Positions 52,725 to 61,399 are shown, numbered from the stretch's first letter. The stretch is DNA of 64,000 nucleotides from DASUPK01 sp963800285 (GCA_963800285.1 CAWDAL010000010.1:248001-312000); one strand, 5' to 3'. The notes: generated from the sequence alone by a model not told the origin. Made by a program: numbers and translations.

Positions 52725-52862
52725 TCGATCGGCCCCCTGCGCGCATCCAGTCTGCTTGGAATCCCCGCCGGTCACAATGGGTCGAACTACGCCACCCGGT
52801 TCAGTAGTTGCCACGGATCGACGCAGGCACGAGCCACGCATGGGTCGGGGAGCGGGCACGAC

Positions 52863-52868
52863 TAACAT
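52863..52868 (+). promoter_or_regulatory. -10 box upstream of the TrkA pair
   Basis: TAACAT ends 9 nt before ATG 52878, with no ribosome binding site. Confidence 0.4.
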
Positions 52869-52877
52869 CCGACCCGA

Positions 52878-53309
52878 ATGTTCGTTCTCATCGTCGGTTG
52901 CGGGAGGGTTGGGTCCTCCGTTGCGAGGAGCATGCTCCGCGAGGGGCACGAGGTGTCCTGCCTCGACGAGGACCCGGAGGCGCATGCGCGCCTCGAGGTC
53001 AACCTGGACCGCTCCTGGGAGGACTCCGGGGGGCAGTTCACCGTCGGCACGGGCCTCGAGGAGGAGGCGATGACAGCCGCCGGCATAGAGCGAGCCGATG
53101 CCTTCATCGCCTCCACGGACGGTGACAACACGAACATCGTCATCGCTCAGATCGCGAAGCGGAAGTTCAACGTGCCGACCGTGATCGCGCGGATCCTCGA
53201 TCCGCTGCGCGCGGAGTGGTACGAGAAGCAGGGCGTCAACACGATCTGCCCGACCCGCGTCGCGATCGAGATGCTCGAGAAGGAGGTCATGGAGGCCGCC
53301 GGTACCTGA
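52878..53309 (+). CDS. TrkA-N (RCK) domain K+ uptake regulator, CeoB-like
   Basis: 143 residues, only the NAD-binding RCK_N domain: MFVLIVGCGRVGSSVARSML (GxGxxG), GHEVSCLDEDPEAH (Asp binding ribose), GIERADAFIASTDGDNTNI and a last helix. The TrkA-C part is missing, as in mycobacterial CeoB-type proteins. It overlaps the second TrkA gene by one nucleotide (TGATG), so a heteromeric ring with the next protein is likely. The Trk channel subunit is not in the window. Confidence 0.87.
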   Translation: MFVLIVGCGRVGSSVARSMLREGHEVSCLDEDPEAHARLEVNLDRSWEDSGGQFTVGTGLEEEAMTAAGIERADAFIASTDGDNTNIVIAQIAKRKFNVPTVIARILDPLRAEWYEKQGVNTICPTRVAIEMLEKEVMEAAGT

Positions 53310-54004
53310 TGGGCGAGGGCAGCGGCAAGTACATCATCATCGCCGGGGCCGGCAAGGTGGGTTGGAACCTCGCCAGGGAGCTGATCGACAAGGGTCACGA
53401 GGTGACCGTCATCGAGGACAACCGGAACCGGTACACGACGGTCGAGCAGGAGCTGGAGCACAACATCCAGTACGGGGACGCGTCGGAGCTCTGGGTGCTG
53501 GAGCGGGCCGGGATCTCGCGCGCCGACATGGTGATCGCCGTGACCGGCGACGACGAGGACAACATGCTGATCTGCCAGGTCGCGAAGGAGAAGTACCTCG
53601 TCGACCGGATCATCGCCCGGGTCAACAACCCGCGGAACCGGCCTCACTTCGAGCTGCTGGGGATCAAGCCCTATGTGTCGGCCACGGACCTGATCCTGCG
53701 GCTGCTGGAGCACGAGGTCCCGGAGTACGGATTGGTGCACCTGCTCGACCTGCCGGAGGAGCGGCTGGAGATCATCGAGATGTTGCTGGCGGACGACAGC
53801 CGGGTAGCAGGGATGCGAGTGGGTGACCTGAACATGCCGGAGGGCAGCCTGTTGATCTCGATTCTGCGTGAGGGCCAGGGTGGTTTCGTTCCCACCCCAG
53901 ACACGATCCTCGAGGCGGGCGATGAGGTCCTGGCCGTGCTCGACCCCGGGTTGGAGGAAGAGCTGAAGGTGTTCTTCGGCTCGGACGGTGCCTCAGCGGG
54001 TTGA
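53309..54004 (+). CDS. TrkA (RCK_N + RCK_C) K+ uptake regulator, CeoC-like
   Basis: 231 residues. The RCK_N domain reads KYIIIAGAGKVGWNLARELI, VTVIEDNRNR and ADMVIAVTGDDEDNMLICQV. The RCK_C domain is at about 150-228 (LIISILREGQGGFVPTPD-like region, then TILEAGDEVLAVLDPG). Together with the preceding gene it corresponds to the actinobacterial ceoBC pair that gates Trk/Ktr or APC-type K+ transporters. ATG 53309 overlaps the upstream stop. Confidence 0.9.
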   Translation: MGEGSGKYIIIAGAGKVGWNLARELIDKGHEVTVIEDNRNRYTTVEQELEHNIQYGDASELWVLERAGISRADMVIAVTGDDEDNMLICQVAKEKYLVDRIIARVNNPRNRPHFELLGIKPYVSATDLILRLLEHEVPEYGLVHLLDLPEERLEIIEMLLADDSRVAGMRVGDLNMPEGSLLISILREGQGGFVPTPDTILEAGDEVLAVLDPGLEEELKVFFGSDGASAG

Positions 54005-55235
54005 GTATCTGCTGATCGGCGGGTTCGCCGCCGGTTACGCCGCCGCCGAGCTCCGCAAGGGCGGGGCGGACGGGGACATCCTGCTCGTCGGGCGCGAGCC
54101 GGAGCCGCCGTACGAGCGGCCTCCGCTCTCCAAGGAGTACCTGCGGGGCGAGGCGAAGCGGGAGGACGCGTACGTCAATCCGGAGTCGTGGTACGAGGAG
54201 AACTCCGTGGAGCTGCGGACGGGAACGAACGTGATGTCGCTCGACACCGAGGCGCGGACCGCGAAGCTGCAGGGCGGGGAGGAGGTGGCGTTCGAGAAGG
54301 CGCTGCTCGCGCCGGGGGCCAACGTCAACATCCTGCGGGTCGAGGGAGCGGCGCAGGAGGGGATCCACTACCTGCGGGCGTTCGGCAACTCCGATGGGAT
54401 TCGCGAGGCGGCCGAGGGCGCCGAGCGGGTGGTACTGATCGGCGGGAGCTACATCGGCTGCGAGGTCGCCGCTTCCCTGACCGCCAAGGGGACGCAGTGC
54501 GCGATCGTGATGATGGAGGACGTGGCACTGTCGCGGACCTTCGGGGAGGAGGCCGGGCGCTGGTTCCACGACCTGCTGGAGTCGAAGGGCATCGAGATCC
54601 ACGGCGGCGAGACGCTCGAGGCGTTCGAGGGCGACGGCGACGTCCGAGGCGTGGTCACCGAGAGCGGCAAGGTCGTGGAGGGCGATGCGGTCGTGGTGGG
54701 CGCCGGAGTGAAGCCGGACGTGATGCTGGCGCAGAAAGCCGGGTTGGAGATCGACGAGGACAGCGGCGGGATCGAGTGCGACGAGACGCTGCAGACCTCG
54801 GTCGAGGGGATCTACGCGGCCGGCGACGCCTGTTCTTACGAGAGCCGCGTGCACGGGCGCCGGCTGCGGGTCGAGCATTGGGACGTGGCGATGCAGCAGG
54901 GCCAGCATGCGGCTCGCTCGATGATGGGCGACGCCAAGCCGTACGAGGTGGTGCCGTACTTCTTCAGCGACCTGGCCGACTGGGCGGGCCTCGAGTACGT
55001 GGGGCCGGCGAGCGACTGGGACGAGGTGATCTGGCGCGGCGATCGGGACGCCGGGGAGTTCGCGGTCTTCTATCTCAAGGACGGCAAGGTGGCCGGTGCC
55101 CTGACCGTCGAGAAGTCGGAGGAGCTGGCGCACGCGCGAACGCTGCTGGCGGAGGGCGTGGACGTCGCCGCGGATGAGGCGAAGGCGCTGCTGGGGGATC
55201 CCGACAGCGACCTCAGCGAGTTCTCGGCGAGCTAG
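53988..55235 (+). CDS. FAD/NAD(P)-dependent ferredoxin-reductase-like oxidoreductase
   Basis: 415 residues of the pyridine nucleotide-disulphide reductase class. FAD site: VEYLLIGGFAAGYAAAEL (a GGFAAG variant of GxGxxG). PPYERPPLSKEYLRG is the rubredoxin/ferredoxin-reductase signature. The NAD site is VVLIGGSYIGCEVAASL, and the second FAD motif is VEGIYAAGDACSY. A reductase C-terminal domain follows (KVAGALTVEKSEEL). Partner and substrate are unknown. GTG 53988 lies within the TrkA gene (17-nt overlap), so it is co-transcribed. Confidence 0.9.
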   Translation: MPQRVEYLLIGGFAAGYAAAELRKGGADGDILLVGREPEPPYERPPLSKEYLRGEAKREDAYVNPESWYEENSVELRTGTNVMSLDTEARTAKLQGGEEVAFEKALLAPGANVNILRVEGAAQEGIHYLRAFGNSDGIREAAEGAERVVLIGGSYIGCEVAASLTAKGTQCAIVMMEDVALSRTFGEEAGRWFHDLLESKGIEIHGGETLEAFEGDGDVRGVVTESGKVVEGDAVVVGAGVKPDVMLAQKAGLEIDEDSGGIECDETLQTSVEGIYAAGDACSYESRVHGRRLRVEHWDVAMQQGQHAARSMMGDAKPYEVVPYFFSDLADWAGLEYVGPASDWDEVIWRGDRDAGEFAVFYLKDGKVAGALTVEKSEELAHARTLLAEGVDVAADEAKALLGDPDSDLSEFSAS

Positions 55236-55274
55236 GCTATGGGTTCAGCAGTCAGCTAATCCAGTTAATCCCGA

Positions 55275-55345
55275 TCCGGGATGGGGTAATGGTAGCCCGC
55301 CTCGCTCTGGACGAGGTAGTCATGGTTCGAGTCCATGTCCCGGAG
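55275..55345 (+). tRNA. tRNA-Gln (anticodon CTG)
   Basis: The cloverleaf folds cleanly. Acceptor stem TCCGGGA/TCCCGGA has seven pairs and discriminator G345. The D-arm is GGG...CCC with GG in the loop. The anticodon stem CCTCG/CGAGG encloses loop CTCTGGA (anticodon CTG, Gln CAG codons). The T-arm CATGG-TTCGAGT-CCATG is perfect. No CCA is encoded. 71 nt. Confidence 0.93.
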
Positions 55346-55421
55346 TTAGAGGAGTCGGCAGGAGCCGGCTCCTCGTGGTTTGCAGGCCTTTCCGTCCGAT
55401 TCTCATGGGAACATACGTTCG

Positions 55422-56321
55422 ATGGATGAGGACCGGGATCGACGCATCGAGCGGCTTCTGCAGCGCGGGGTCGCGAAAGTCCGAATTGCGGACGAGCTCG
55501 GGATCTCGCGGGACACGGTTGATCGCGTTGCCGCGGGCCTGGGATTCCCGGCGCGGCGACGAGGGAACGACCCCTACGACTGGGCGGCAATCCGCGCCTT
55601 CTACGACGCTGGCAACAGTGCGGCGGCGACGATGCGCAGATTCGGGTTTCGCGCATCTACCTGGGAAGCGGCGATCGCACGTGGTGATGTCACACCCCGC
55701 CCGCGGGCTTACCGGGAGCGCCCGCGCGGGAAGACCCGTGCCCTGGTCGAAGGGCTGCTCAACGAGGGGATCGGAATCGCGGAAATCGCCGAACGACTCG
55801 GGATTTCAAAGCCGACGGTCTGCTACCACGCCCGACGGCTTGGAGTCCCGCCACAGCGGCAATTTGGGCGTCGCTATGACTGGACTGAAATCCGGCGCGA
55901 ATACGGCTCGGGTGTCTCGATGCGGGAGTGCATGCGACGTTTCGGCTTTTCACAGCAGGCATGGGCGGACGCCGTCAAGCGTGGGGAGATCGTTCCACGC
56001 GAACGACTGATCCCGCTGAAAGAGCTTCTTGTTGTGGGGCGAAAGACAAGCCGGGCCCACCTCAAGCGTCGTTTGCTCGAGGCTGGGCTCAAGGAGAACC
56101 GCTGCGAGGTCTGCGGTATCACTGAGTGGCTCGGAAAACAACTGAGCATGCAGCTGCACCACAGGAACGGCGACGGGCTCGACAACCGCATCGAGAACCT
56201 TGAGTTCGTCTGCGCCAACTGCCACTCACAGACGGACACCTACGGCGGCCGAAACGGGCACCGGAAGCCGCACCGGCACCTCAGGCTGGTCGAGCCTACG
56301 GACGGGGAGGAAGCGGCCTAG
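55422..56321 (+). CDS. HNH endonuclease with duplicated HTH-YDW repeats
   Basis: 299 residues from ATG 55422. Two copies of a 100-residue unit are visible. HTH 1 (9-42, ADELGISRDTVDRV) plus a YDW block (52-90) is repeated as HTH 2 (108-142, AERLGISKPTVCYH) plus a YDW block (152-190, MRRFGF conserved in both). The HNH nuclease follows at 228-270 (CEVCG, LHHRNGDGLDNRIENLEFVC in part, CANCHSQ). Resembles phage or homing HNH enzymes. It lies 77 nt downstream of tRNA-Gln. Target and role unknown; a selfish or defence function is inferred. Confidence 0.75.
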   Translation: MDEDRDRRIERLLQRGVAKVRIADELGISRDTVDRVAAGLGFPARRRGNDPYDWAAIRAFYDAGNSAAATMRRFGFRASTWEAAIARGDVTPRPRAYRERPRGKTRALVEGLLNEGIGIAEIAERLGISKPTVCYHARRLGVPPQRQFGRRYDWTEIRREYGSGVSMRECMRRFGFSQQAWADAVKRGEIVPRERLIPLKELLVVGRKTSRAHLKRRLLEAGLKENRCEVCGITEWLGKQLSMQLHHRNGDGLDNRIENLEFVCANCHSQTDTYGGRNGHRKPHRHLRLVEPTDGEEAA

Positions 56322-56356
56322 TTCCGTTTCACATCCTTGCTACCTTGCGCGGCCGT

Positions 56357-57046
56357 ATGTGGCGTCCGAGGAATCTCATCGTCCTCGTCGCCGTGGTTGG
56401 CGTGGGGTCGATTCTCTCCGCCTGCGGCGGCGACAGCTCGCCGGAGACCCCGATCGTGGTCCCGACGGAGACGACCCAGCAGTCGACCGGCAAGGCCCAG
56501 TTCATCACGCAGGCCGACTCGATCTGCGCCGAGGCGAACTCCTCGATCGAGACGTTCGCGGCCGCCGGCCAGGGTGAGAGCGAGGCCGACCAGATCGCCC
56601 AGCTCCGGCAGGGCGTGATCGACGACATCAAGCAGCTCAACCCGCCGACGGACACCAATCTCGACGCCTTCCTGAAGGCGATGTCGGACCAGGTCTCGGC
56701 CGGCCAGAAGATCGGCCTGGCCGTCCAGCGCGGCGAGGATCCGAGCCAGTTCGAGACCGAGCTCGACAGCGCCAAGTCCGCCGCCGCGACGGCGGCCTCC
56801 GCCTATGGCTTCAAGGAGTGCGGCTCGGAGATCAACGCATCCAGCTCGACGTCCAGCTCGAGCAGCAGTAGCAGCAGCTCGAGCTCGAGCAGCGGCGCCA
56901 CCGTTACCCCGAGCGCGCCCAGCTCCTCGAGCGGAACCGCGGGCGGCACCTCCGGCGGTGGGACGAGCGGCACCAGCGGCAGCGGCACCTCCGGCTCGTC
57001 CGGCACCGGCGGATCCAGCGGCTCCGGCGGCATCGGCCCCGGCTAG
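56357..57046 (+). CDS. Lipoprotein with Ser/Gly-rich C-terminal tail
   Basis: About 229 residues. A signal peptide with lipobox ILSACGG precedes a Thr/Pro linker and a helical domain (AQFITQADSICAEANSSIET to KSAAATAASAYGFKECGSEI), with two cysteines probably paired. The tail is poly-Ser, then Gly/Thr/Ser repeats. The helical part resembles actinobacterial lipoproteins of unknown function. ATG 56357 is preferred; the frame could start at TTG 56345. Confidence 0.75.
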   Translation: MWRPRNLIVLVAVVGVGSILSACGGDSSPETPIVVPTETTQQSTGKAQFITQADSICAEANSSIETFAAAGQGESEADQIAQLRQGVIDDIKQLNPPTDTNLDAFLKAMSDQVSAGQKIGLAVQRGEDPSQFETELDSAKSAAATAASAYGFKECGSEINASSSTSSSSSSSSSSSSSSGATVTPSAPSSSSGTAGGTSGGGTSGTSGSGTSGSSGTGGSSGSGGIGPG

Positions 57047-58969
57047 CTACGCCGCTGCGAGCTCCGCCCAGGTCCCGTAGAGCTCCGCGTACCGGCCGCC
57101 CGCAGCGATCAGCTCGTCGTGCGTGCCGCTCTCGCGGATTCGCCCGTTCTCGAGCACGGCGATCCGGTCGGCGCCGCGAATGGTGGAGAGGCGGTGCGCG
57201 ATCACGATCGCGGTCCGGCCCCGGAGCAGCCGCTCCAGGCCCAGTTCGATCGTCCGCTCGGTCCGCACGTCGACGTTGGAGGTCGCCTCGTCGAGGATCA
57301 GGATGCGCGGCTCCGCCAGCAAAGCCCTCGCGAACGCGATCAGCTGCCGCTGTCCGGCTGAGAGCGAGACGCCCCGCTCGCCCACCTCGGCCTCGAAGCC
57401 GTTCGGCATCCGTCTGATGAAGTCGCCCGCCCCGATCGCGTCGGCGGCCGCTTCGATCTCCTCGTCGGACGCCTCCGGCCGCCCGAAGGCGATGTTCTCC
57501 CGCACCGTCCCGGAGAAGAGGAACCCCTCCTGCGGCACGATCCCCAGCTGGCTCCGCAGGCAGGTCGAGCTCAGATCGCGCAGATCGTTGCCGTCAACCA
57601 GCACCGTGCCGCGCTGCGGGTCGTAGAAGCGCGAGACCAGCTTCGCGAAGGTGGACTTCCCGGCTCCGGTCTCGCCGACCAGCGCCAGCGTCTGACCGGC
57701 GGGAACCTTGATCGACACGTCCTCGAGCGCCCAGGAATCCTCGTCGGCCTCCGACCCCGTTTCACGGGTCGCGCTGTCGCGCGCCCTCGCACCTTCGATC
57801 TTCCCGCTCGAGCGCTTCAGCCCAGCGGCTCGGTCGAGGCCATACGAGAACCAGACGTGGTCCATCTCGATCTCGCCGCGGAGCCTCCCGGGATCGAGCG
57901 CGTCGGGCTTGTCGACCATGTCCGGCTCGGTGTCGAGCAGGTCGAAGATCTTGTCCAGCGCCGCCATGCCCTGCTGGTAGGTCGTGTAGAGGTTCGAGAG
58001 CTGCTGGATCGGGTCGAAGAAGGTGGAGAGGTAGCCGACGAACGCCACGACGATCCCGATCTGGGCGTGGCGCGCCGCCTCGGTGCCCAAATCGAGCGCC
58101 TGGTAGCCGCCGTAGAGCAGGATCACCGCGGTGCCGATCGCGGAGAGCAGCTCGACCGCGGGGAAGTACGACGCGTTCAGGTAGACCGTCTTCAGGTTCG
58201 CCCGGCGGTTGAGCTCGTTGAGCTCTGCCATGCGCTCGACGTGACGGTTCTCCTGGGCGAAGCTCCGCACCACCCGGACTCCGCTCAGGGTCTCCTGCAG
58301 GTAGGCCGTCACCTCGGCGATCCGCTCGCGCGTGATCCGGTAGGCGCTGGCGGCGACGATGCGGAAGACCAGGCTGGCGACGAACAGCAACGGCAGCGTC
58401 AGGAAGACCACGAGCGCCAGCTGGACGTCCGCGACCAGCATGATCGCGACGACGCCGACGAGCGTCAGCGTGCTCGAGAAGAGCGTGACCACGCCGCTGC
58501 TGATCAGCTGGTCCAGGGCATCGACGTCGTTGGTGATCCGCGAGATCAGCACACCCGGCCGGTTGCGGGTGAAGAAGCCGATCGACATCTGCTGCAGGTG
58601 GGTGAAGATCCGGATCCGCAGGTCCTGCAGCGCGCGCTCCCCCACCCAGCCGACCAGGTAGGTCTGCGCAAAGCTCGTGCCCCAGCCGACCAGCGCCGCG
58701 CCGAGGAAGGCCGCGGCGATCAGCACGAGGGCCGTGGAGTCGCCGTTCAGGGAGACCTGGATGGCCTTTCCGACCAGGAACGGCGGGGCGAGGGTCGCGC
58801 CGGTTGCGACGACCAGCGCGCCGAGCATCATCAGGACCTGCCGCCGATACGGCCGCAGCAGGGAGAACAGCCATCTCACCTTCCGCCCGCGGCTGTCCTG
58901 GCCGCGGATCAGCCGCCAGAGCGAGCGGAAGAGAGCGAAGAAGTTCTGGACGCCCGCGGACTCGTTCAC
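57047..58969 (-). CDS. ABC exporter half-transporter, subunit A
   Basis: 640 residues. Six-helix ABC_membrane domain (about 40-330) and an NBD. Walker A is LVGETGAGKSTFAK, Walker B ILILDEATSNVD (catalytic Glu present) and the H-loop VIAHRLSTI. The signature is LSAGQRQ instead of LSGGQ. A charged insertion (KIEGARARDSATRETGSEAD) lies before the NBD. It overlaps its partner gene by 4 nt. With the next gene it forms a heterodimeric type IV exporter; the substrate (drug or lipid) is unknown. Confidence 0.92.
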   Translation of the reverse strand: MNESAGVQNFFALFRSLWRLIRGQDSRGRKVRWLFSLLRPYRRQVLMMLGALVVATGATLAPPFLVGKAIQVSLNGDSTALVLIAAAFLGAALVGWGTSFAQTYLVGWVGERALQDLRIRIFTHLQQMSIGFFTRNRPGVLISRITNDVDALDQLISSGVVTLFSSTLTLVGVVAIMLVADVQLALVVFLTLPLLFVASLVFRIVAASAYRITRERIAEVTAYLQETLSGVRVVRSFAQENRHVERMAELNELNRRANLKTVYLNASYFPAVELLSAIGTAVILLYGGYQALDLGTEAARHAQIGIVVAFVGYLSTFFDPIQQLSNLYTTYQQGMAALDKIFDLLDTEPDMVDKPDALDPGRLRGEIEMDHVWFSYGLDRAAGLKRSSGKIEGARARDSATRETGSEADEDSWALEDVSIKVPAGQTLALVGETGAGKSTFAKLVSRFYDPQRGTVLVDGNDLRDLSSTCLRSQLGIVPQEGFLFSGTVRENIAFGRPEASDEEIEAAADAIGAGDFIRRMPNGFEAEVGERGVSLSAGQRQLIAFARALLAEPRILILDEATSNVDVRTERTIELGLERLLRGRTAIVIAHRLSTIRGADRIAVLENGRIRESGTHDELIAAGGRYAELYGTWAELAAA

Positions 58970-60735
58970 AGCTTCGCCATCTCCTCGCGCTCCTCCAGGT
59001 CCCGCTGCAAATAGACCGAGTCCTCGAGCCCCTTCTCGGCGATCTCCTCGTAGAGCGAGCAGCGCTCGAGCAGCTCCTCATGCGTGCCGCGGTCGACGAT
59101 CCGGCCGCGGTCCAGCACCACGATCTCGTCGGCCAGGGAGATGGTGGAGAGGCGGTGGGCCACGATGAACGTCGTCCGTCCCTTCATCGTCTCGCGAAGG
59201 CCGGCCTTGATCTGCGCCTCCGTCCGCGCGTCGACGGAGGAGGTCGCGTCATCCAGGATCAGGATGCGCGGCTCCGCCACCAGCGCCCGTGCAATCGCGA
59301 TTCTCTGGCGCTGCCCGCCGGAGAGCGTCAGGCCGCGCTCGCCGATCACCGTGTCGTAGCCCTCGGGAAGCTTCGTGATGAAGTCGTGCGCCTGGGCCCG
59401 GCTCGCCGCCGCCTCGACCTGCTCCGGGGTCGCATCCGGCCGCGCGTAGGCGATGTTGCCGCTGACCGTGTCCGAGAACAGGAAGCTGTCGTCGGAGACG
59501 AAGGCGATCTCGGAGCGCAGGGAGGCGAGATCGACGTCCTTGATGTCCGCGCCGTCGATCACGACGCGCCCCTCGCTGGGGTCGTAGAGCCGCGCCAGCA
59601 ATCCGACCAGGCTCGTCTTGCCGGCGGCCGTGGGACCGACCAGCGCGACCGTCCGGCCCGGCTCGACCTCCAGGTCGATGCCGCTCAGGGCCGGCTCGGA
59701 GCCGTCGTAGCTCAGCGTCACCCTCTGCAGCGAGACCTGTCCACGGCCCTCGGGCAGCGGCGGCGCCCCCGGCGGGCTCTCCATCGACGGCCGCCGGTCG
59801 AGGATCTCGAACATGCGGTTCCCTGAAGCGACGGCGCGCTGGGCCATGCTCAGCGACATGCCGAGCCAGCGCACCGGGCCGGAGAGCATCACCACGTAGA
59901 GGTAGAAGGCCGTGAGATGGCCGATGTTGGTGTGGCCGTGGATCACCTGCAGCCCGCCGACCAGGAGGACGGCCGCCAGCCCGATGTTCGGCAGGAAACC
60001 CATCAGCGGCGTGTAGAACGACTGCAGGCGGGTGGAGACCATGCTCTGCTCGAAGACCCGGTTCACCGAGTGCGTGAAGCGACCGAGGACGTGCCGCTCC
60101 CTGGCGAACGCCTTGACGATCCTGATCCCGGAGATGCTCTCCTCGGCGCTCGCGGTCACCTCGCCCACGCGCTGCTGGACCTCCTGCTCCGCCGGGCGGT
60201 TGCGGCGGCTGTAGCGCGTCGCCGTCGCGACGAGGAACGGCACCGGCGCCAGGGCGAGCAGCGCGAGAACCGGGTCAAGCAGGAACATCGCCGCGGCCGC
60301 GAACAGGATGGTCAGCGCGCTCTGGCTGACCCAGATCAACCCGTAGCCGAGGAAGAAGCGAATGGACTGCAGGTCGACGGTGGCGCGCGACATCAGCTGC
60401 CCCGTCTGCTGAGTGTCGAAGAAGCCGAGCTCGAGCTTCTGCAGGTGCTCGTAGAAGGCCTGGCGCAGGTCGAACTCCACCGCCAGGGAGACCTTCCCGG
60501 CGATCAGGCGCCGCCCCACCGTCAGGGCCAGGCGCAGGATCCCGGCCCCCAGCAGCGCCAGGACGAGGGGGAGGATGTCATCGCGATGCTCGGCCTTGAT
60601 CGCGTTGACCGCCGCACCGGTCAGCAGCGGGATCAGCACCGTCATGCCCATCGCCAGCCAGGCGAGCAGCAGCGAGCCGATCAACTGGCGGCGGTACGGA
60701 CGCAGAAAGCCGAGCAGGCGACGGAAAGTCGGCAT
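58966..60735 (-). CDS. ABC exporter half-transporter, subunit B
   Basis: 589 residues from ATG 60735. Six-helix membrane domain and an NBD with Walker A LVGPTAAGKTSLVG, signature LSGGQRQRIAIAR and Walker B ILILDDATSSVD, where Asp replaces the catalytic Glu. This is the degenerate-site subunit of a heterodimeric exporter (BmrC/TM287-like). Start ATG 60735 lies 6 nt after a TATAGT box, so the mRNA is leaderless; the frame also allows TTG 60750. Confidence 0.92.
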   Translation of the reverse strand: MPTFRRLLGFLRPYRRQLIGSLLLAWLAMGMTVLIPLLTGAAVNAIKAEHRDDILPLVLALLGAGILRLALTVGRRLIAGKVSLAVEFDLRQAFYEHLQKLELGFFDTQQTGQLMSRATVDLQSIRFFLGYGLIWVSQSALTILFAAAAMFLLDPVLALLALAPVPFLVATATRYSRRNRPAEQEVQQRVGEVTASAEESISGIRIVKAFARERHVLGRFTHSVNRVFEQSMVSTRLQSFYTPLMGFLPNIGLAAVLLVGGLQVIHGHTNIGHLTAFYLYVVMLSGPVRWLGMSLSMAQRAVASGNRMFEILDRRPSMESPPGAPPLPEGRGQVSLQRVTLSYDGSEPALSGIDLEVEPGRTVALVGPTAAGKTSLVGLLARLYDPSEGRVVIDGADIKDVDLASLRSEIAFVSDDSFLFSDTVSGNIAYARPDATPEQVEAAASRAQAHDFITKLPEGYDTVIGERGLTLSGGQRQRIAIARALVAEPRILILDDATSSVDARTEAQIKAGLRETMKGRTTFIVAHRLSTISLADEIVVLDRGRIVDRGTHEELLERCSLYEEIAEKGLEDSVYLQRDLEEREEMAKL

Positions 60736-60743
60736 ATACCGAC
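60728..60743. promoter_or_regulatory. Inverted repeat and -10 box at the ABC exporter start
   Basis: GTCGG-CATATA-CCGAC spans the ABC start codon and touches the reverse-strand -10 box TATAGT (60742-60747). It is a good candidate operator for a repressor of the exporter. The divergent operon's start is only 38 nt away. Confidence 0.5.
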
Positions 60744-60757
60744 TATACAAAGTGAAG

Positions 60758-60764
60758 TATTAGT
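60758..60764 (+). promoter_or_regulatory. -10 region of the divergent operon
   Basis: TATTAGT lies 9 nt before GTG 60774, giving a probably leaderless transcript for the coiled-coil to kinase operon. Confidence 0.45.
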
Positions 60765-60773
60765 CTCCCTGGC

Positions 60774-61202
60774 GTGATCAGAGAGCTGATCAGCTGGCCG
60801 GTCTCGATGGCCCGCGCGGCCATCGAGCTGCCGCGCTCGATGGAGCGCAGCATTCGCGAGGCCAACGACCTGATGGAGGTCTCGCGCGAGCAGCTTGAGG
60901 CGATGCGCCGACAGGCCGACCAGGCGCTGGAGCAGGCCGAGCGCATGAACGAGCTGCTCGGTCGCGTCGTCAGGCTCACCGAGCCGCTCGAGCGCGCCCA
61001 GCGCGGTGGCGAGTTCGTCGCCGAGGGGCTGAAGCGGGCGATCTTCGGGGCCGAGCAGGCGGCCGAGCAGGCGCAGGAGGCGGCGATAGAGGCCGAGGTG
61101 GCAGCCGAGGAGGCGGAGGAGGCCGCCGGCAAGGCTGAGGAGATGCGAGGGGGCCCAGCGGGCACAGCCGAGGAGCCACCCGAGTCGCCAGCCGAGCGGT
61201 GA
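60774..61202 (+). CDS. Coiled-coil protein, first gene of the kinase operon
   Basis: 142 residues. The N-terminus is amphipathic (VIRELISWPVSMARAAIELP), followed by a long predicted coiled coil (EQLEAMRRQADQALEQAERM, AEQAAEQAQEAAIEAEVAAE) and a Pro/Glu tail. Not a recognised family; phasin-like or cell-division scaffold proteins look similar. It overlaps the next gene by 4 nt (GTGA), beginning a chain of four overlapping genes. Confidence 0.7.
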   Translation: MIRELISWPVSMARAAIELPRSMERSIREANDLMEVSREQLEAMRRQADQALEQAERMNELLGRVVRLTEPLERAQRGGEFVAEGLKRAIFGAEQAAEQAQEAAIEAEVAAEEAEEAAGKAEEMRGGPAGTAEEPPESPAER

Positions 61203-61399
61203 GCCGGCCCGACGCCGGCCTCTGCGATCGCTGCCGGCATCAACGCCTGATTCGCAACACGCGGGGATCGGAGTTCTCGCTCTGCGAGCGCTCGAGGACC
61301 GACCCGGATTTTCCCCGCTACCCGCGCCTCCCGGTGAGGAGCTGCCGCGGTTTCCAGCCGATGGCGGAGGGTAATGGGGATCGAGAGGTTCACGCGTGA
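61199..61399 (+). CDS. Small Cys-rich protein
   Basis: 66 residues with C-x-x-C (GLCDRCRHQRLI) and two later cysteines (FSLCERS, RSCRGF), plus the conserved-looking DPDFPRYPRLPV segment. This is a small putative zinc-binding protein of a type common in actinobacteria. GTG start inside the previous stop, and a 4-nt overlap with the following gene. Function unknown. Confidence 0.75.
   Translation: MSRPDAGLCDRCRHQRLIRNTRGSEFSLCERSRTDPDFPRYPRLPVRSCRGFQPMAEGNGDREVHA

Noticed and set aside
55275..57046. Integrated element bounded by tRNA-Gln with an att duplication
   Set aside because: No second copy of the tRNA 3' end and no integrase gene was seen downstream. Only the HNH gene is unusual.
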